NCBI RefSeq assembly: GCF_004366355.1 | Contig: NZ_SODV01000002.1 | Coordinates: forward strand, 1,838,768 to 1,902,767 | DNA length: 64,000 bases | Reading direction: 5' to 3' | Source of the DNA: Dinghuibacter silviterrae | Lineage (GTDB): Bacteria > Bacteroidota > Bacteroidia > Chitinophagales > Chitinophagaceae | Shown here: positions 14,582 to 23,107 of the stretch, piece after piece | How the letters are laid out: each line of letters begins with the position of its first letter | How positions within the stretch are numbered: position 1 is the first letter of the stretch | Notes under the pieces: model-generated | What the model was told of the DNA's origin: nothing | The model's input: the letters and a program-made list of their open reading frames with translations, nothing else | Database searches by the model: none | Made by a program: the position numbers and the translations under genes

Positions 14582-17500
14582 CCTGCAACTCCTGTAACTT
14601 ATCCGCCACCCCATTCAGTTGCGCCGTCAGCAGGTTCTGCTCGGAGGTCAGCACGTCGTTATAGTTGGTATTGGCGGTGTATTTTAAGAGTTCATGGGTA
14701 TAGTCGACCGCTTTTTTGAGGGACTCGATCTGGGCGGAACGAACCACCTGTTTATGGATCGCCTGCTCATAGCTGAATAAATCGTTGGACACCTCAGCCC
14801 CGGCGTTCAACAGGGTGGATTGGTAGTCGTTCAGCGCCTTTGCCTGCGAAGCTTTTGCCTGTTTAAGCCTTGCCTTGTTTGTGCCTTGCTGGAAGATCGG
14901 TTGTGTAAGCCCGCCGGCAAGCTCCCCGAAGAGGTTACCCGCGCTAAAGAAGTCCTTTACGGCCATGGCATACAAACCGCCTTCGGCCGTTATGGAAAGG
15001 GTAGGGTAGAAATAAGCCCTTGCGGCGTTGGTTGTCTCGAATGCCTCGCGGTAAGCGTATTCGGCCTGCAAGATATCGGGCCTGTTGCGCAAAAGCTGTG
15101 AGGGGATCCCTGTTTCGAGGTTCCGAAGGGGGATCTGACTTTCCAGTGTGGACCGGTCGATGGGACCCGCCGGCCGGCCCAGGAGGACGCTCAATGCGTT
15201 TTCCGTCGTCCTGATCTGGGACTCGATGTCGTATTGCGAGACTTCGGCGGAATGCAGGTTTGCTTCGCTTTCCACCACATCGGCGGCCGTCACTACGTCG
15301 CCGTCCAGCAGGGCACGCATGGTTTCGACATCCTGTTTGCGGTTGTCGATGGTGGCATGGGTGATCGTCAACTCTGCGTCATACGCTAAAAGGGTATAGT
15401 AGTCGTCGGCGATATCGGCAATGAGTTTTGTCTGCACGCCCTGAAGGGCGGCGACCGATTGATAAAAACCAGCCAGCGCCGCCTTTTTGGAGCTTTTGAG
15501 TTTCCCCCAAATATCCGCCTCCCAACTGCTGCTGAGGTAGACCTGGTAAACCGGCGAGGAGGGGACGCTGATACCATAAGTTTGCGCGGAAGACAATTTT
15601 TGAATCGTTGCACCCGCGTCGGCGCTCAGGCTCGGAAGAAGGGCTGCCCTCGATTGTTGCAGGGTGGCTTCGGAGGAATGGATGGTTTCTATGGCGCTTT
15701 TTATATCCAGGTTGGCGGAAAGCCCCTCCTGTATCAGCGCCTGGAGCTTGGGATCGCTGAAAAGGCTTCGCCAGGGCAGCGTGGCCAGGGTCGTCGTGTC
15801 AACCATGGCCTGGTCCCGGTAATGGGTGGGCAGGGCGGTTGCCGGTTTGCTATAAGGCTGGGTGACTTTACAGGAGGAGAAGAAAAGGCCGGCGAAGAGG
15901 ATTACCATTAACGGGCGGATAGGGATGGGGTTGTGCTCGTCTTCCGGCTCATCCAGCGGCCGGGCCGGGCCGCTGAACCTTTCCTGCAATCCCTGGAAAA
16001 GCACATACAATACCGGCGTGAGAAAGACGCCCAGTATCGTCCCCGTCAACATGCCTCCGATGGCCCCCGTGCCGATGGACCGGTTGCCGTGTGCGCCGAC
16101 GCCACTGGAGAACATAAGGGGCATCAGTCCGAAAATGAAGGCGAAGGAGGTCATCAGGATCGGCCGGAGCCTTGCCTGTGCGCCCTCGATGGCGGATTGC
16201 ACCAGGGGCATGCCCAGCCTGCGGCGGTCGATGGCGAACTCTACGATGAGAATGGCGTTCTTGGATAGCAGCCCGATGAGCATCACCATGCAGACCTGCA
16301 TGTAGATATTTTTGTCGAGGCCGAAAAGACGGGCAAAAAGCAATTGCCCCGTCAATCCCACCGGCAAGGAGAGCAGGACCGCCAGGGGTAGGAGGTAGCT
16401 CTCATATAAGCCGCTTAGGATGAAATAAACAAAGACAAGCGAAAGGATAAAGATATACACCGTCTGCGTTCCGCTGTTCTCCTCTTCGAGGCTTATACCG
16501 GAGAATTCATACCCGTAACCGGACGGGAGCGAGCGGGCGGCGACATCCCGGATGGCCTGTAGGGCCTGGCCGGTGCTGTAAGCAGGGCTTGGTGATCCGC
16601 TGACGGACATGGAGGAGAAAAGGTTAAAGCGGGAAATGCTTTCCGGGCCATAGACCCGATGCATGGAAATGAAGGAGGAAACCGGCGCCATCCCGCTGTC
16701 GGTGACCCGGATATAAATCTTGTTCAGCCCTTCGATACTGGCCCGGTAAGCCGTATCCGCCTGTACCATCACCCGGTATTGTTTGCCGAACTCCGTAAAA
16801 TTGGATGCGTAGGAAGCGCCGTAATAGATGCTGATCGTGTTGAGCAGGGAAGACACCGATATATTGGCCTGCTTACACCGGGCGACATTGACCTCCATCA
16901 GGTATTGCGGGAAATTGGGATTGAACGGCGTGGACGCGAACATGATCTCGGGCCTTTTGCGGAGCCCGGCCAGGAAAGACTGGGCAACCTGGTAAAACTC
17001 CGCCGTGGAATGCCCGCCTTTGTCTTCTAACTGGAACTCGAAACCACCGCTGTTGCTGAAACCGGTGATCGTCGGCAGAGAGAAGGACAGGAGGTCGGCA
17101 TCCTTGAAGTGGGCCGTCCGACGGTTTATTTCCTGAATGACGTCATTGTTGGTGATGCCTTTTCTTTTGCCCCAGTCTTTGAGCTCAAGGATGAGTATGG
17201 CATAGGAACTCCCGCTGCCTGCCAGAAAGTTCTGCCCTACGAGGCGGATGGACCGTTCCACACCGGGGACCGTGCTGAGCATCTTGTCGAGCGTATCGGC
17301 CACCTGCCCGGACCGTTCGAGGGAGGAAGCCGGGGGCAGGGTGATATTGACAAATACAACCCCCATGTCTTCATCCGGCACAAAGCTGGAGGGCGTATAC
17401 GTGAAAAGAAGGTAGAAACCGGTACCGAAGAAAAGGACCGCGATGGCGGCGATCCAGGTTCGATGCGTCAGAAACCGCACGCACCGGCTATATTTTTCGG

Positions 17501-19064
17501 CCATCGCCGCATAGGCTGCATTAAAGCCCTGTTGGAAACGCCGTTTGATCGTAGCCCCCTCCTCTTCGTGTAGCGGCTTCAGGAAAAGCGCCGCCAGCGC
17601 GGGGCAAAGGGTTAGGGCATTGATGGCCGAGATGAGGATGGCGACGGCAAGGGTAACGCCAAACTGCTTGAAGAAAACACCGGTCGAGCCGCCGATGAAG
17701 GTTACGGGAATGAATACTGCCGACATCACCAGGGTGATGGACACGATCGCTCCGCTGATCTCGCCCATGGCATCGATGGCGGCCTTTCGCGGCGACCGGT
17801 AACCCTGCTCCAGTTTCGCGTGTACCGCTTCGACCACGACGATGGCATCGTCCACGACAATGCCTATGGCCAGGACCAGGGCGAACAGGGTAAGCAGGTT
17901 AATGCTGTAGCCGAAAAGATACAGGAAGAAAAATGTTCCGGTGATGGCGACCGGGACGGAGACCCCGTGTATAATGGTAGACCGGACGTCTTGCAGGAAG
18001 ATGAAGATCACCAGGAAAACCAGTGCGAAACATTCCACTAGGGTACGCACGACCTTTTCAATGGATGCATCCAGGAACTTATTGATATCCACATCTACCT
18101 GGTAATGCACGCCGGCAGGCAGGGACCCGGCGGCTTGTTCCAGCACTTTTTCGGACGCCAGGATGACGCTGCGGGCATTGGAACCCGGTATCTGGCTCAC
18201 GGCCAGCATGGCGGCGGGCTTACCCTGCGCCAGCCCGTAAACACTATAGTCTTGTGCCCCCAGCTCGACGCGTGCGACGTCGCTGAGCCGTACAAGGCCT
18301 CCATCGGAAGATGCTTTTACGATGATATTGCTGAATTCCGGCACCGACTTCAACTGGCCGGTGTAGCGGATCACGTATTGGAAGCTCTGGTCGCTGTTCT
18401 CGCCAAACTTGCCGGGCGCGGCTTCCATGTTCTGTTCGCTCAACGCGTCGTTGACATCTTGAGGTGTGAGCTTGTACGCCGCCATCTTATCCGGCTTTAG
18501 CCAGATGCGCATCGAGTACTTCCGGGAACCGAAAACCGAGGCATTGCCTACGCCATTCAGCCGTTTTAGTTGCGGCAGGATATTGATCTCCGCGTAATTC
18601 TGCAGGAAGGTCCCGTCGTAGGCCGGGTTGTCGCTGTATAAAGAAGCGATCAGCAAAAGGCTGGACTGTTGCTTGTTCACCGTCACGCCGGCCTGGGATA
18701 CCGTTGCGGGAAGCAGACTGGTGGCACTGGAAACCCGGTTTTGGACGTTAACGGCATCCATGTCGGGGTTCGTACCCACCCTGAAATAAACGGAAATGGT
18801 AGCGCTCCCGGTATTCGTGGCCGTGGAGGTCATGTAGCTCATCCCCTCCACCCCGTTGATCGCTTCTTCCAGCGGAACAATGACACTTTTCAGTACGACG
18901 TCGGCATTGGCGCCCGTATAGGTGGCGCTCACCTGGATAGTGGGTGGAGAGATATCCGGATACTGCGCCACCGGGAGTTGTACCATCCCCACGATGCCCA
19001 GCAGGACGATAATGACGGAGATGACGGTGCTTAATACAGGCCTTCTTATAAATATCTTCAGCAT
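14526..19064 (-). CDS. RND multidrug efflux pump fused to outer-membrane factor
   Basis: 1512 residues. Residues 1 to about 1035 are a complete HAE1-type RND permease: MLKIFIRRPVLSTVISVII first helix, large periplasmic loops, and TM4 with the proton-relay pair in GIVVDDAIVVVEAVHA. An acidic linker (LDEPEDEHNPIPI) leads to residue 1053, where a second protein begins in the same frame: Met1053, a hydrophobic stretch and the lipobox FSSC (Cys1065), followed by a NodT/OprM-type outer-membrane factor of about 450 residues (PWRSLFSDPKLQALIQ, LLRNRPDILQAEYAYREA). Separate relatives are about 1040 and 460 residues long. The adaptor gene lies nine bases upstream, giving all three parts of a drug efflux system in two genes. 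The last 56 bases overlap the AraC gene. Confidence 0.9.
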   Translation of the reverse strand: MLKIFIRRPVLSTVISVIIVLLGIVGMVQLPVAQYPDISPPTIQVSATYTGANADVVLKSVIVPLEEAINGVEGMSYMTSTATNTGSATISVYFRVGTNPDMDAVNVQNRVSSATSLLPATVSQAGVTVNKQQSSLLLIASLYSDNPAYDGTFLQNYAEINILPQLKRLNGVGNASVFGSRKYSMRIWLKPDKMAAYKLTPQDVNDALSEQNMEAAPGKFGENSDQSFQYVIRYTGQLKSVPEFSNIIVKASSDGGLVRLSDVARVELGAQDYSVYGLAQGKPAAMLAVSQIPGSNARSVILASEKVLEQAAGSLPAGVHYQVDVDINKFLDASIEKVVRTLVECFALVFLVIFIFLQDVRSTIIHGVSVPVAITGTFFFLYLFGYSINLLTLFALVLAIGIVVDDAIVVVEAVHAKLEQGYRSPRKAAIDAMGEISGAIVSITLVMSAVFIPVTFIGGSTGVFFKQFGVTLAVAILISAINALTLCPALAALFLKPLHEEEGATIKRRFQQGFNAAYAAMAEKYSRCVRFLTHRTWIAAIAVLFFGTGFYLLFTYTPSSFVPDEDMGVVFVNITLPPASSLERSGQVADTLDKMLSTVPGVERSIRLVGQNFLAGSGSSYAILILELKDWGKRKGITNNDVIQEINRRTAHFKDADLLSFSLPTITGFSNSGGFEFQLEDKGGHSTAEFYQVAQSFLAGLRKRPEIMFASTPFNPNFPQYLMEVNVARCKQANISVSSLLNTISIYYGASYASNFTEFGKQYRVMVQADTAYRASIEGLNKIYIRVTDSGMAPVSSFISMHRVYGPESISRFNLFSSMSVSGSPSPAYSTGQALQAIRDVAARSLPSGYGYEFSGISLEEENSGTQTVYIFILSLVFVYFILSGLYESYLLPLAVLLSLPVGLTGQLLFARLFGLDKNIYMQVCMVMLIGLLSKNAILIVEFAIDRRRLGMPLVQSAIEGAQARLRPILMTSFAFIFGLMPLMFSSGVGAHGNRSIGTGAIGGMLTGTILGVFLTPVLYVLFQGLQERFSGPARPLDEPEDEHNPIPIRPLMVILFAGLFFSSCKVTQPYSKPATALPTHYRDQAMVDTTTLATLPWRSLFSDPKLQALIQEGLSANLDIKSAIETIHSSEATLQQSRAALLPSLSADAGATIQKLSSAQTYGISVPSSPVYQVYLSSSWEADIWGKLKSSKKAALAGFYQSVAALQGVQTKLIADIADDYYTLLAYDAELTITHATIDNRKQDVETMRALLDGDVVTAADVVESEANLHSAEVSQYDIESQIRTTENALSVLLGRPAGPIDRSTLESQIPLRNLETGIPSQLLRNRPDILQAEYAYREAFETTNAARAYFYPTLSITAEGGLYAMAVKDFFSAGNLFGELAGGLTQPIFQQGTNKARLKQAKASQAKALNDYQSTLLNAGAEVSNDLFSYEQAIHKQVVRSAQIESLKKAVDYTHELLKYTANTNYNDVLTSEQNLLTAQLNGVADKLQELQAIVDLYVALGGGWQPGNP

Positions 19065-19073
19065 GTGTTTTTT

Positions 19074-20186
19074 TTACTGGACGGGTTGGATCAGGAGACT
19101 GTCCCGAAGGGTAGTCAGCCCATTCAGGACGATGCGTTCACCGCTTTTCAGACCGTCGGAGACGATAAAGGACTTGCCGTCGTCCGTCGGAGTTGCCGTG
19201 ATCGCCACGGCATGGACCCTGTTATCCGGCTGCACCACATACACCAGCCTTTTATCCTGTTGTTCGAAAGTGGCGCTTTGCGGCACCAGGAGGGCCGAGT
19301 CCAGGTGCAGGGGAATGCGCACAAAACCGGTGGCCCCGCTTCGCAGGAGTCCCTGCGGATTGTCAAAAACAGCTTTTATCGTAAATGACCCCATGCCGCT
19401 GCTGATCAATCCGCTGGCGGTTTTCAATCTGCCTTGCAGCGCATAGAGCGAGCCGTCCGCAAGAACCAGGGTCACTGCCGGGAAACGGTCGAGGGCGCGC
19501 TGAAGGTCTTCCGCACGGGCATCTTTTAACAACCCGAGGGTGGTTTTCTCATCCATGGTGAAGTAGGCATATACCTGCCGGATGTCGGACAACATTGTCA
19601 GGGCGCTGCTGCTGGTACTGCCGATCAACGAACCGATCTTGTACGGGATGGTTCCGATCACGCCCTCGTGCGGACTTCGGATGATGGTGTAGGACAGGTT
19701 GGTCCGCGCATTTTCAAGGCTGGCCTTTGCCTCGGCGAGGGCTGCTTCCTTGGTCCGCAGGGTGTAATCCGCCGACTCCAGTTCGTATTTACTGACGATC
19801 TGTTTGTCGACCAGCGGCTTGACCTTCGCGTAACTCATTTTAGCGGTAGCGAGGTCTGCGTCGGCCGTCTGGACCGCGGCTTCCGAGCTGCGGACTTCCT
19901 GTTCATACTGGGGATTTTTGATCGTGAATAACAACTGGTCCTTATTGACCTTAGCCCCTTCGCTCACGTTGATGGTGGCCAGGTATCCGGTGATCATGGG
20001 CCTGATCTCGATGTCCTGTCTTCCCTGGATGGTGGCGGGATAGTCCTTGTGCGTGGACACGGAAGCGGTGGCCAAAAGAAGGACGGAATACCGTTCCGGA
20101 GCTGCACCGGAATTGGGCGGTTGTCCATTCTGGCAGGAATAGAGAAAGTTGAACAGGAAAAGCGGGATGATGATTATTCTTTTCAT
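19074..20186 (-). CDS. RND efflux periplasmic adaptor (membrane fusion protein)
   Basis: 370 residues from ATG 20186 (MKRIIIIPLFLFNF). A lipoprotein signal peptide ends in LYSC. The biotinyl-lipoyl-like halves flank a helical hairpin (VRSSEAAVQTADADLATAKM ... ALAEAKASLENARTNLSYT), then beta-barrel and membrane-proximal domains, for example ALLVPQSATFEQQDKRLVYV. This is the usual AcrA/MexA order and length. It bridges the inner-membrane pump and outer-membrane factor encoded by the fused gene nine bases downstream. The start at 20225 was not chosen because it would overlap the upstream gene and precede the signal peptide. Confidence 0.92.
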   Translation of the reverse strand: MKRIIIIPLFLFNFLYSCQNGQPPNSGAAPERYSVLLLATASVSTHKDYPATIQGRQDIEIRPMITGYLATINVSEGAKVNKDQLLFTIKNPQYEQEVRSSEAAVQTADADLATAKMSYAKVKPLVDKQIVSKYELESADYTLRTKEAALAEAKASLENARTNLSYTIIRSPHEGVIGTIPYKIGSLIGSTSSSALTMLSDIRQVYAYFTMDEKTTLGLLKDARAEDLQRALDRFPAVTLVLADGSLYALQGRLKTASGLISSGMGSFTIKAVFDNPQGLLRSGATGFVRIPLHLDSALLVPQSATFEQQDKRLVYVVQPDNRVHAVAITATPTDDGKSFIVSDGLKSGERIVLNGLTTLRDSLLIQPVQ

Positions 20187-20208
20187 GTCGCTCACCACTG
20201 TTAATATA

Positions 20209-20943
20209 CTATTTTTTTTGTTCATCCTCTAAATACGATTTACTGGACTCCAATATATACTCATAAAACTCCCAATCGGAGGGAAAGGACTTTATCAGCG
20301 CATAGCTCGGCCGGTAGTCCCGCATAAACCGCCGCAAGTCCGCCGAATCCAGCCCGGTGATCCTTTTGACGATCGCCTTGTTGAAACGGTGGTCGACGTA
20401 TTTATCCTTTTCTTCGGTGATCATCCATCTTTGAACGCTTTCCCTGCTTCTTTCGACGCTGTGGTCAAAAAGCATGGCCATGTCAAATGTCCCCCCCAGG
20501 TTAAGGCCTGCGCCACCGGGCATCGTCCGGATATTGCGCACGTAATGGCCTTGACGCTGGAAATCGAAGATCTCCCGGTTTTCCTCCCGGTTCAATAACG
20601 AGTCTGTGTGGTAGCTGTTGGCGGTTATAAAAATGGGCGTGACGGCCGGGCCTTCTGCGTCAATGCTCACGTCGAAATTCATTGGATCCCGGAGGTTTTT
20701 TACCGGGAACGGCATCGTCCGCTTTTTTAGGTAGGAAAAGTAGATGGTGTCTCCCTCCGGGACGGTCACCGAATAATGTCCCAGTGAGTCGGAAACGGCG
20801 ATGGCCCCGTGTATATCGTTGATGGTGACCTCCTGCAACCCGTTGATCACCGTTCTGTCATAGACGGTTCCTTGTACGGTCACCTGCCCCCAAAGCGAAT
20901 AAGTCCATGTTACAAGGAACAGGGACAAAAGTAGGCCTCTCAT
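20209..20943 (-). CDS. carboxypeptidase-regulatory-like domain protein, first gene of efflux operon
   Basis: 244 residues from ATG 20943, beginning with a signal peptide (MRGLLLSLFLVTWTYSLWGQ). Residues 21-105 are a CarboxypepD-reg-like beta-sandwich (VTVQGTVYDRTVINGLQEVT, then DSLGHYSVTVPEGDTIYFSYL), the fold found at the front of many Bacteroidota outer-membrane proteins. The remaining 140 residues are helical, with many charged residues, and are not recognised. It precedes the adaptor gene by 22 bases on the same strand, so it is probably the leader gene of the efflux operon. Its role there is unknown. A longer frame from 21054 lacks a signal peptide and was rejected. Confidence 0.78.
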   Translation of the reverse strand: MRGLLLSLFLVTWTYSLWGQVTVQGTVYDRTVINGLQEVTINDIHGAIAVSDSLGHYSVTVPEGDTIYFSYLKKRTMPFPVKNLRDPMNFDVSIDAEGPAVTPIFITANSYHTDSLLNREENREIFDFQRQGHYVRNIRTMPGGAGLNLGGTFDMAMLFDHSVERSRESVQRWMITEEKDKYVDHRFNKAIVKRITGLDSADLRRFMRDYRPSYALIKSFPSDWEFYEYILESSKSYLEDEQKK

Positions 20944-20955
20944 ATTCTTAAAATT

Positions 20956-20973
20956 GAACCGGTTCTCCGGTTC
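20956..20973. promoter_or_regulatory. inverted repeat upstream of the efflux operon
   Basis: GAACCGG (20956-20962), four bases, CCGGTTC (20967-20973): a perfect 7-bp inverted repeat 13 bases before the first gene of the efflux operon. Its location fits an operator or a small 5-prime hairpin; no regulator can be assigned from sequence. Confidence 0.4.
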
Positions 20974-20984
20974 GGTAAAAAGCC

Positions 20985-21080
20985 ATCGACGAAAAGGACA
21001 TACGATCCGATGAAAAACCTTATCCGGCCGATAACCGCGTGGGTCGGCCTTCATCGACGGAATTGGTCATTTGATCGACG
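20985..21080. promoter_or_regulatory. three ATCGACG copies in the efflux/LytS control region
   Basis: The heptamer ATCGACG occurs at 20985-20991, 21053-21059 and 21074-21080, always in the same orientation. The last two are exactly 21 bp apart, two helical turns, the spacing expected for the paired direct repeats bound by LytTR dimers. They lie 60-90 bases before the predicted start of the LytS transcript. Confidence 0.3.
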
Positions 21081-21104
21081 ATCCAGGTCGTTACGTTGGT
21101 TCTA

Positions 21105-21136
21105 TTGGGGCCGCCGGGCCCTTTCGGCTAATTTTG
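21105..21136 (+). promoter_or_regulatory. promoter of the LytS/LytTR operon
   Basis: TTG (21105-21107), 21 bases, TAATTTTG (21129-21136), a full match to the Bacteroidota promoter. The box ends seven bases before the ATG at 21144, so the message would be leaderless or nearly so. Confidence 0.55.
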
Positions 21137-21143
21137 ACCCTCC

Positions 21144-22190
21144 ATGGAGATCCGCAACAAGCGCCAATACGTCGTCCTTTTGATACACATCCTGGTATGG
21201 AGCTTGCTGGGGTTTGTCCTTCTTTTGTATCCCCCGCACAACTTTGGGGTGAAGCTTCCTCCTGAATTCTGGATCGTTCAAAGCGTACACTTGCTGCTGC
21301 TCGTTATCTTTTTCTATTACAATGCGCTGGTCGCTGTTCCCGAATACCTGCTAAGACAAAAGGGGGTTCGTTTTACCGTTTCCGTGACGTTGAATGTCGT
21401 TTTTATCGTTGTGGTGAACACCTTCCTGGACCGGACTTTGCACCTTCAAGCGCTGCTCAGCCGGCAACTGGGGATAAAGCTGGTAGACCGGTCCGTGGTC
21501 AATATCTATATGCTGACCACCACTTTGCTGGTCTTGGGCATCAGCACGAGCGTGGCGGTCATTCAACAGTGGCAAAAGGAAAACCAGGCGCGCCAGTCCC
21601 TGGAGCAGGCGCAAATGAAGTCGGAGATGACGTTGCTAAAAGGTCAGATCAACCCTCATTTCTTCTTCAATACGCTGAATAATATATACTCCCTGACGTT
21701 CATTGATATTGTCCAGTCCCGTGAATCCCTGCACAAGCTGTCCAGGATGATGCGCTACCTGCTCTATGAGGCACACGATACCGTTCCGCTGAGCAAGGAG
21801 GTCAATTTTGTACGGGACTACGTCGAACTGATGCGGATACGCCTGCAGGAAGGCACCACGGTCGTCGTAGAAGAACCGGGCATCGTCAGCGATGATCCGA
21901 TTTATCCCATGCTCCTGATCCCTTTTGTAGAAAACGCCTTCAAACATGGGGTGAGTACGATGGTTCCCGGGAGGATACACATCCGGTCGACCCTCATCGA
22001 CAGGACATTCCGGTTTGAGGTCAGGAACTGCATCGTCAGCAAAAACGGTCTTTCCGCCGACCTGGACGGGGGCATTGGGCTTTCGAACACGAGGCGGAGA
22101 CTGGAATTATTATATAAAGACCGGTATCGTCTGAACATCGTGGAAGAGCCGGAGACGACCTACACGGTGTGCCTGGAACTCAATTTATGA
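21144..22190 (+). CDS. LytS-type sensor histidine kinase
   Basis: 348 residues. Four hydrophobic helices occupy about residues 10-140 with very short external loops, so sensing is probably within the membrane. A coiled linker leads to the His_kinase domain of the LytS type: LLKGQINPHFFFNTLNNIYS, phospho-acceptor His172, and then the ATP-binding part with LLIPFVENAFKHGVS and a short G-box (GGIGLSNTRRRLELLY). Its stop overlaps the start of the response regulator gene in ATGA, the normal arrangement for such pairs. It is transcribed away from the efflux operon across a shared 200-base control region. Confidence 0.93.
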   Translation: MEIRNKRQYVVLLIHILVWSLLGFVLLLYPPHNFGVKLPPEFWIVQSVHLLLLVIFFYYNALVAVPEYLLRQKGVRFTVSVTLNVVFIVVVNTFLDRTLHLQALLSRQLGIKLVDRSVVNIYMLTTTLLVLGISTSVAVIQQWQKENQARQSLEQAQMKSEMTLLKGQINPHFFFNTLNNIYSLTFIDIVQSRESLHKLSRMMRYLLYEAHDTVPLSKEVNFVRDYVELMRIRLQEGTTVVVEEPGIVSDDPIYPMLLIPFVENAFKHGVSTMVPGRIHIRSTLIDRTFRFEVRNCIVSKNGLSADLDGGIGLSNTRRRLELLYKDRYRLNIVEEPETTYTVCLELNL

Positions 22191-22885
22191 TGGTGAATTG
22201 TATCGCAATAGATGACGAGCCCCTGGCCTTGAGTCTTGTCTGTTCCTTTATTGAACAGACCCCTTTTTTAAGGCTCAAGGGCCGTTACGGAAATGCCGCG
22301 GCGGCATTGGCGCGGCTGGATGTTATGGATGTGCAACTGGTCTTCCTGGATATTCAAATGCCGGATGTCAGCGGCATGCAGTTGGCCCGTATCTTGGGAA
22401 ACGGCAGGGGGCCGCGGATCGTTTTCACCACCGCATATAACCACTATGCCATCGAAGGATACAAGGTAGACGCGTTGGATTATTTGCTAAAACCCTTCAA
22501 CTACGAGGAATTCCTCCGGGCCGCCAGCAAAGCCAGGGCGTATCAGGCCGCCTCCCCCGAACAGGGGTATCTTTTCCTGAAAGTAGAACACCAACTGGTA
22601 CAGGTGGCCCATGAGGACGTCCTCTATGTCGAAGCCTGCAGGGACTATGTCAAGGTACACATCAGGGGAGAAAGCAAGCCGGTGATGTCGCTCACCACCC
22701 TTAAAAGTGTAGAAGAAAAGCTACCGGCCGGTCAATTTATGCGGGTACATAAGTCATTTATTGTATCCCTGGGGAAGATCAACAGCATTTCCAAGTCCGC
22801 CGTGCATATCGCCGGCGCGGTCATTGCGATTGGAGATCAATATAAGGAGGGGCTTAAGCAATTCATTGAAAAATGGACGCTTTGA
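22187..22885 (+). CDS. LytTR-type response regulator
   Basis: 232 residues from ATG 22187 (MMVNCIAIDDEPLAL). Residues 3-118 are a receiver domain with the acidic pair DDE, the phospho-acceptor Asp55 in VFLDIQMPD, the conserved Thr in VFTTAYNHYA and the Lys in YLLKPF. Residues 135-232 are a LytTR DNA-binding domain (EDVLYVEACRDYVKVHI; FMRVHKSFIVSLGKI). The start was chosen because of the ATGA overlap with the kinase gene; another ATG follows directly at 22190. Partner of the kinase encoded at 21144. Likely targets are its own region and possibly the divergent efflux operon. Confidence 0.93.
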   Translation: MMVNCIAIDDEPLALSLVCSFIEQTPFLRLKGRYGNAAAALARLDVMDVQLVFLDIQMPDVSGMQLARILGNGRGPRIVFTTAYNHYAIEGYKVDALDYLLKPFNYEEFLRAASKARAYQAASPEQGYLFLKVEHQLVQVAHEDVLYVEACRDYVKVHIRGESKPVMSLTTLKSVEEKLPAGQFMRVHKSFIVSLGKINSISKSAVHIAGAVIAIGDQYKEGLKQFIEKWTL

Positions 22886-22886
22886 T

Positions 22887-22916
22887 TTTGTATCTTCAAA
22901 GAAATGCATACCTTTG
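22887..22916 (+). promoter_or_regulatory. promoter of the leader-peptide transcript
   Basis: TTTG (22887-22890), 18 bases, TACCTTTG (22909-22916), a full match to TAnnTTTG. It begins two bases after the response-regulator stop, and transcription would start near 22921, at the leader ORF. Confidence 0.55.
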
Positions 22917-22935
22917 CCCTGCAATGAAGCATCAA

Positions 22936-22992
22936 ATGTCATACAGTAGTTCGTATAGCTCCTTCGAAGAAGGAACCAGCCGGGCTATGTAG
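22936..22992 (+). CDS. Ser/Tyr-rich leader peptide of a candidate attenuator
   Basis: An 18-residue ORF, MSYSSSYSSFEEGTSRAM, ends with TAG at 22990; an in-frame ATG at 22924 would add four residues. Seven of the 18 residues are Ser, read from TCA, AGT, AGT, TCG, AGC, TCC and AGC, and two are Tyr. The last codons overlap the left arm of a possible antiterminator (22971-22984, AGGAACC then CGGG), which pairs with 23019-23032 (CCCG then GGTTCCT). That right arm overlaps the 5-prime arm of the terminator at 23018, so the two folds exclude each other. This is the layout of transcription attenuation: stalling on Ser or Tyr codons would leave the antiterminator free and allow read-through. Evidence is from sequence pairing only. 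Confidence 0.45.
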   Translation: MSYSSSYSSFEEGTSRAM

Positions 22993-23017
22993 TGACATCA
23001 TCATCATAGCATGTAAG

Positions 23018-23053
23018 ACCCGCCAGGTTCCTGACCAGGCGGGTTTTTGTTTT
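23018..23053 (+). terminator. intrinsic terminator, candidate attenuator
   Basis: ACCCGCC (23018-23024) pairs with GGCGGGT (23038-23044); after an A-A mismatch a further GG/CC extends the stem, and the loop is 7 bases. A TTTTTGTTTTT tract follows. It ends the two-component operon or the leader transcript, and its 5-prime arm can be captured by the antiterminator described for the leader peptide. A second hairpin (23056-23072, GGGGGC/GCCCCC) follows immediately. Confidence 0.8.
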
Positions 23054-23107
23054 TGGGGGGCCTATTGCCCCCACATGGAGAGTAGGCTCTCCGCCAACAG
23101 AGCACTT

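Noticed and set aside
22996-23009. CATCATCATCAT run resembling a histidine leader
   Set aside because: It lies after the leader stop codon and is not in frame with any credible ORF, so it cannot serve as His control codons.
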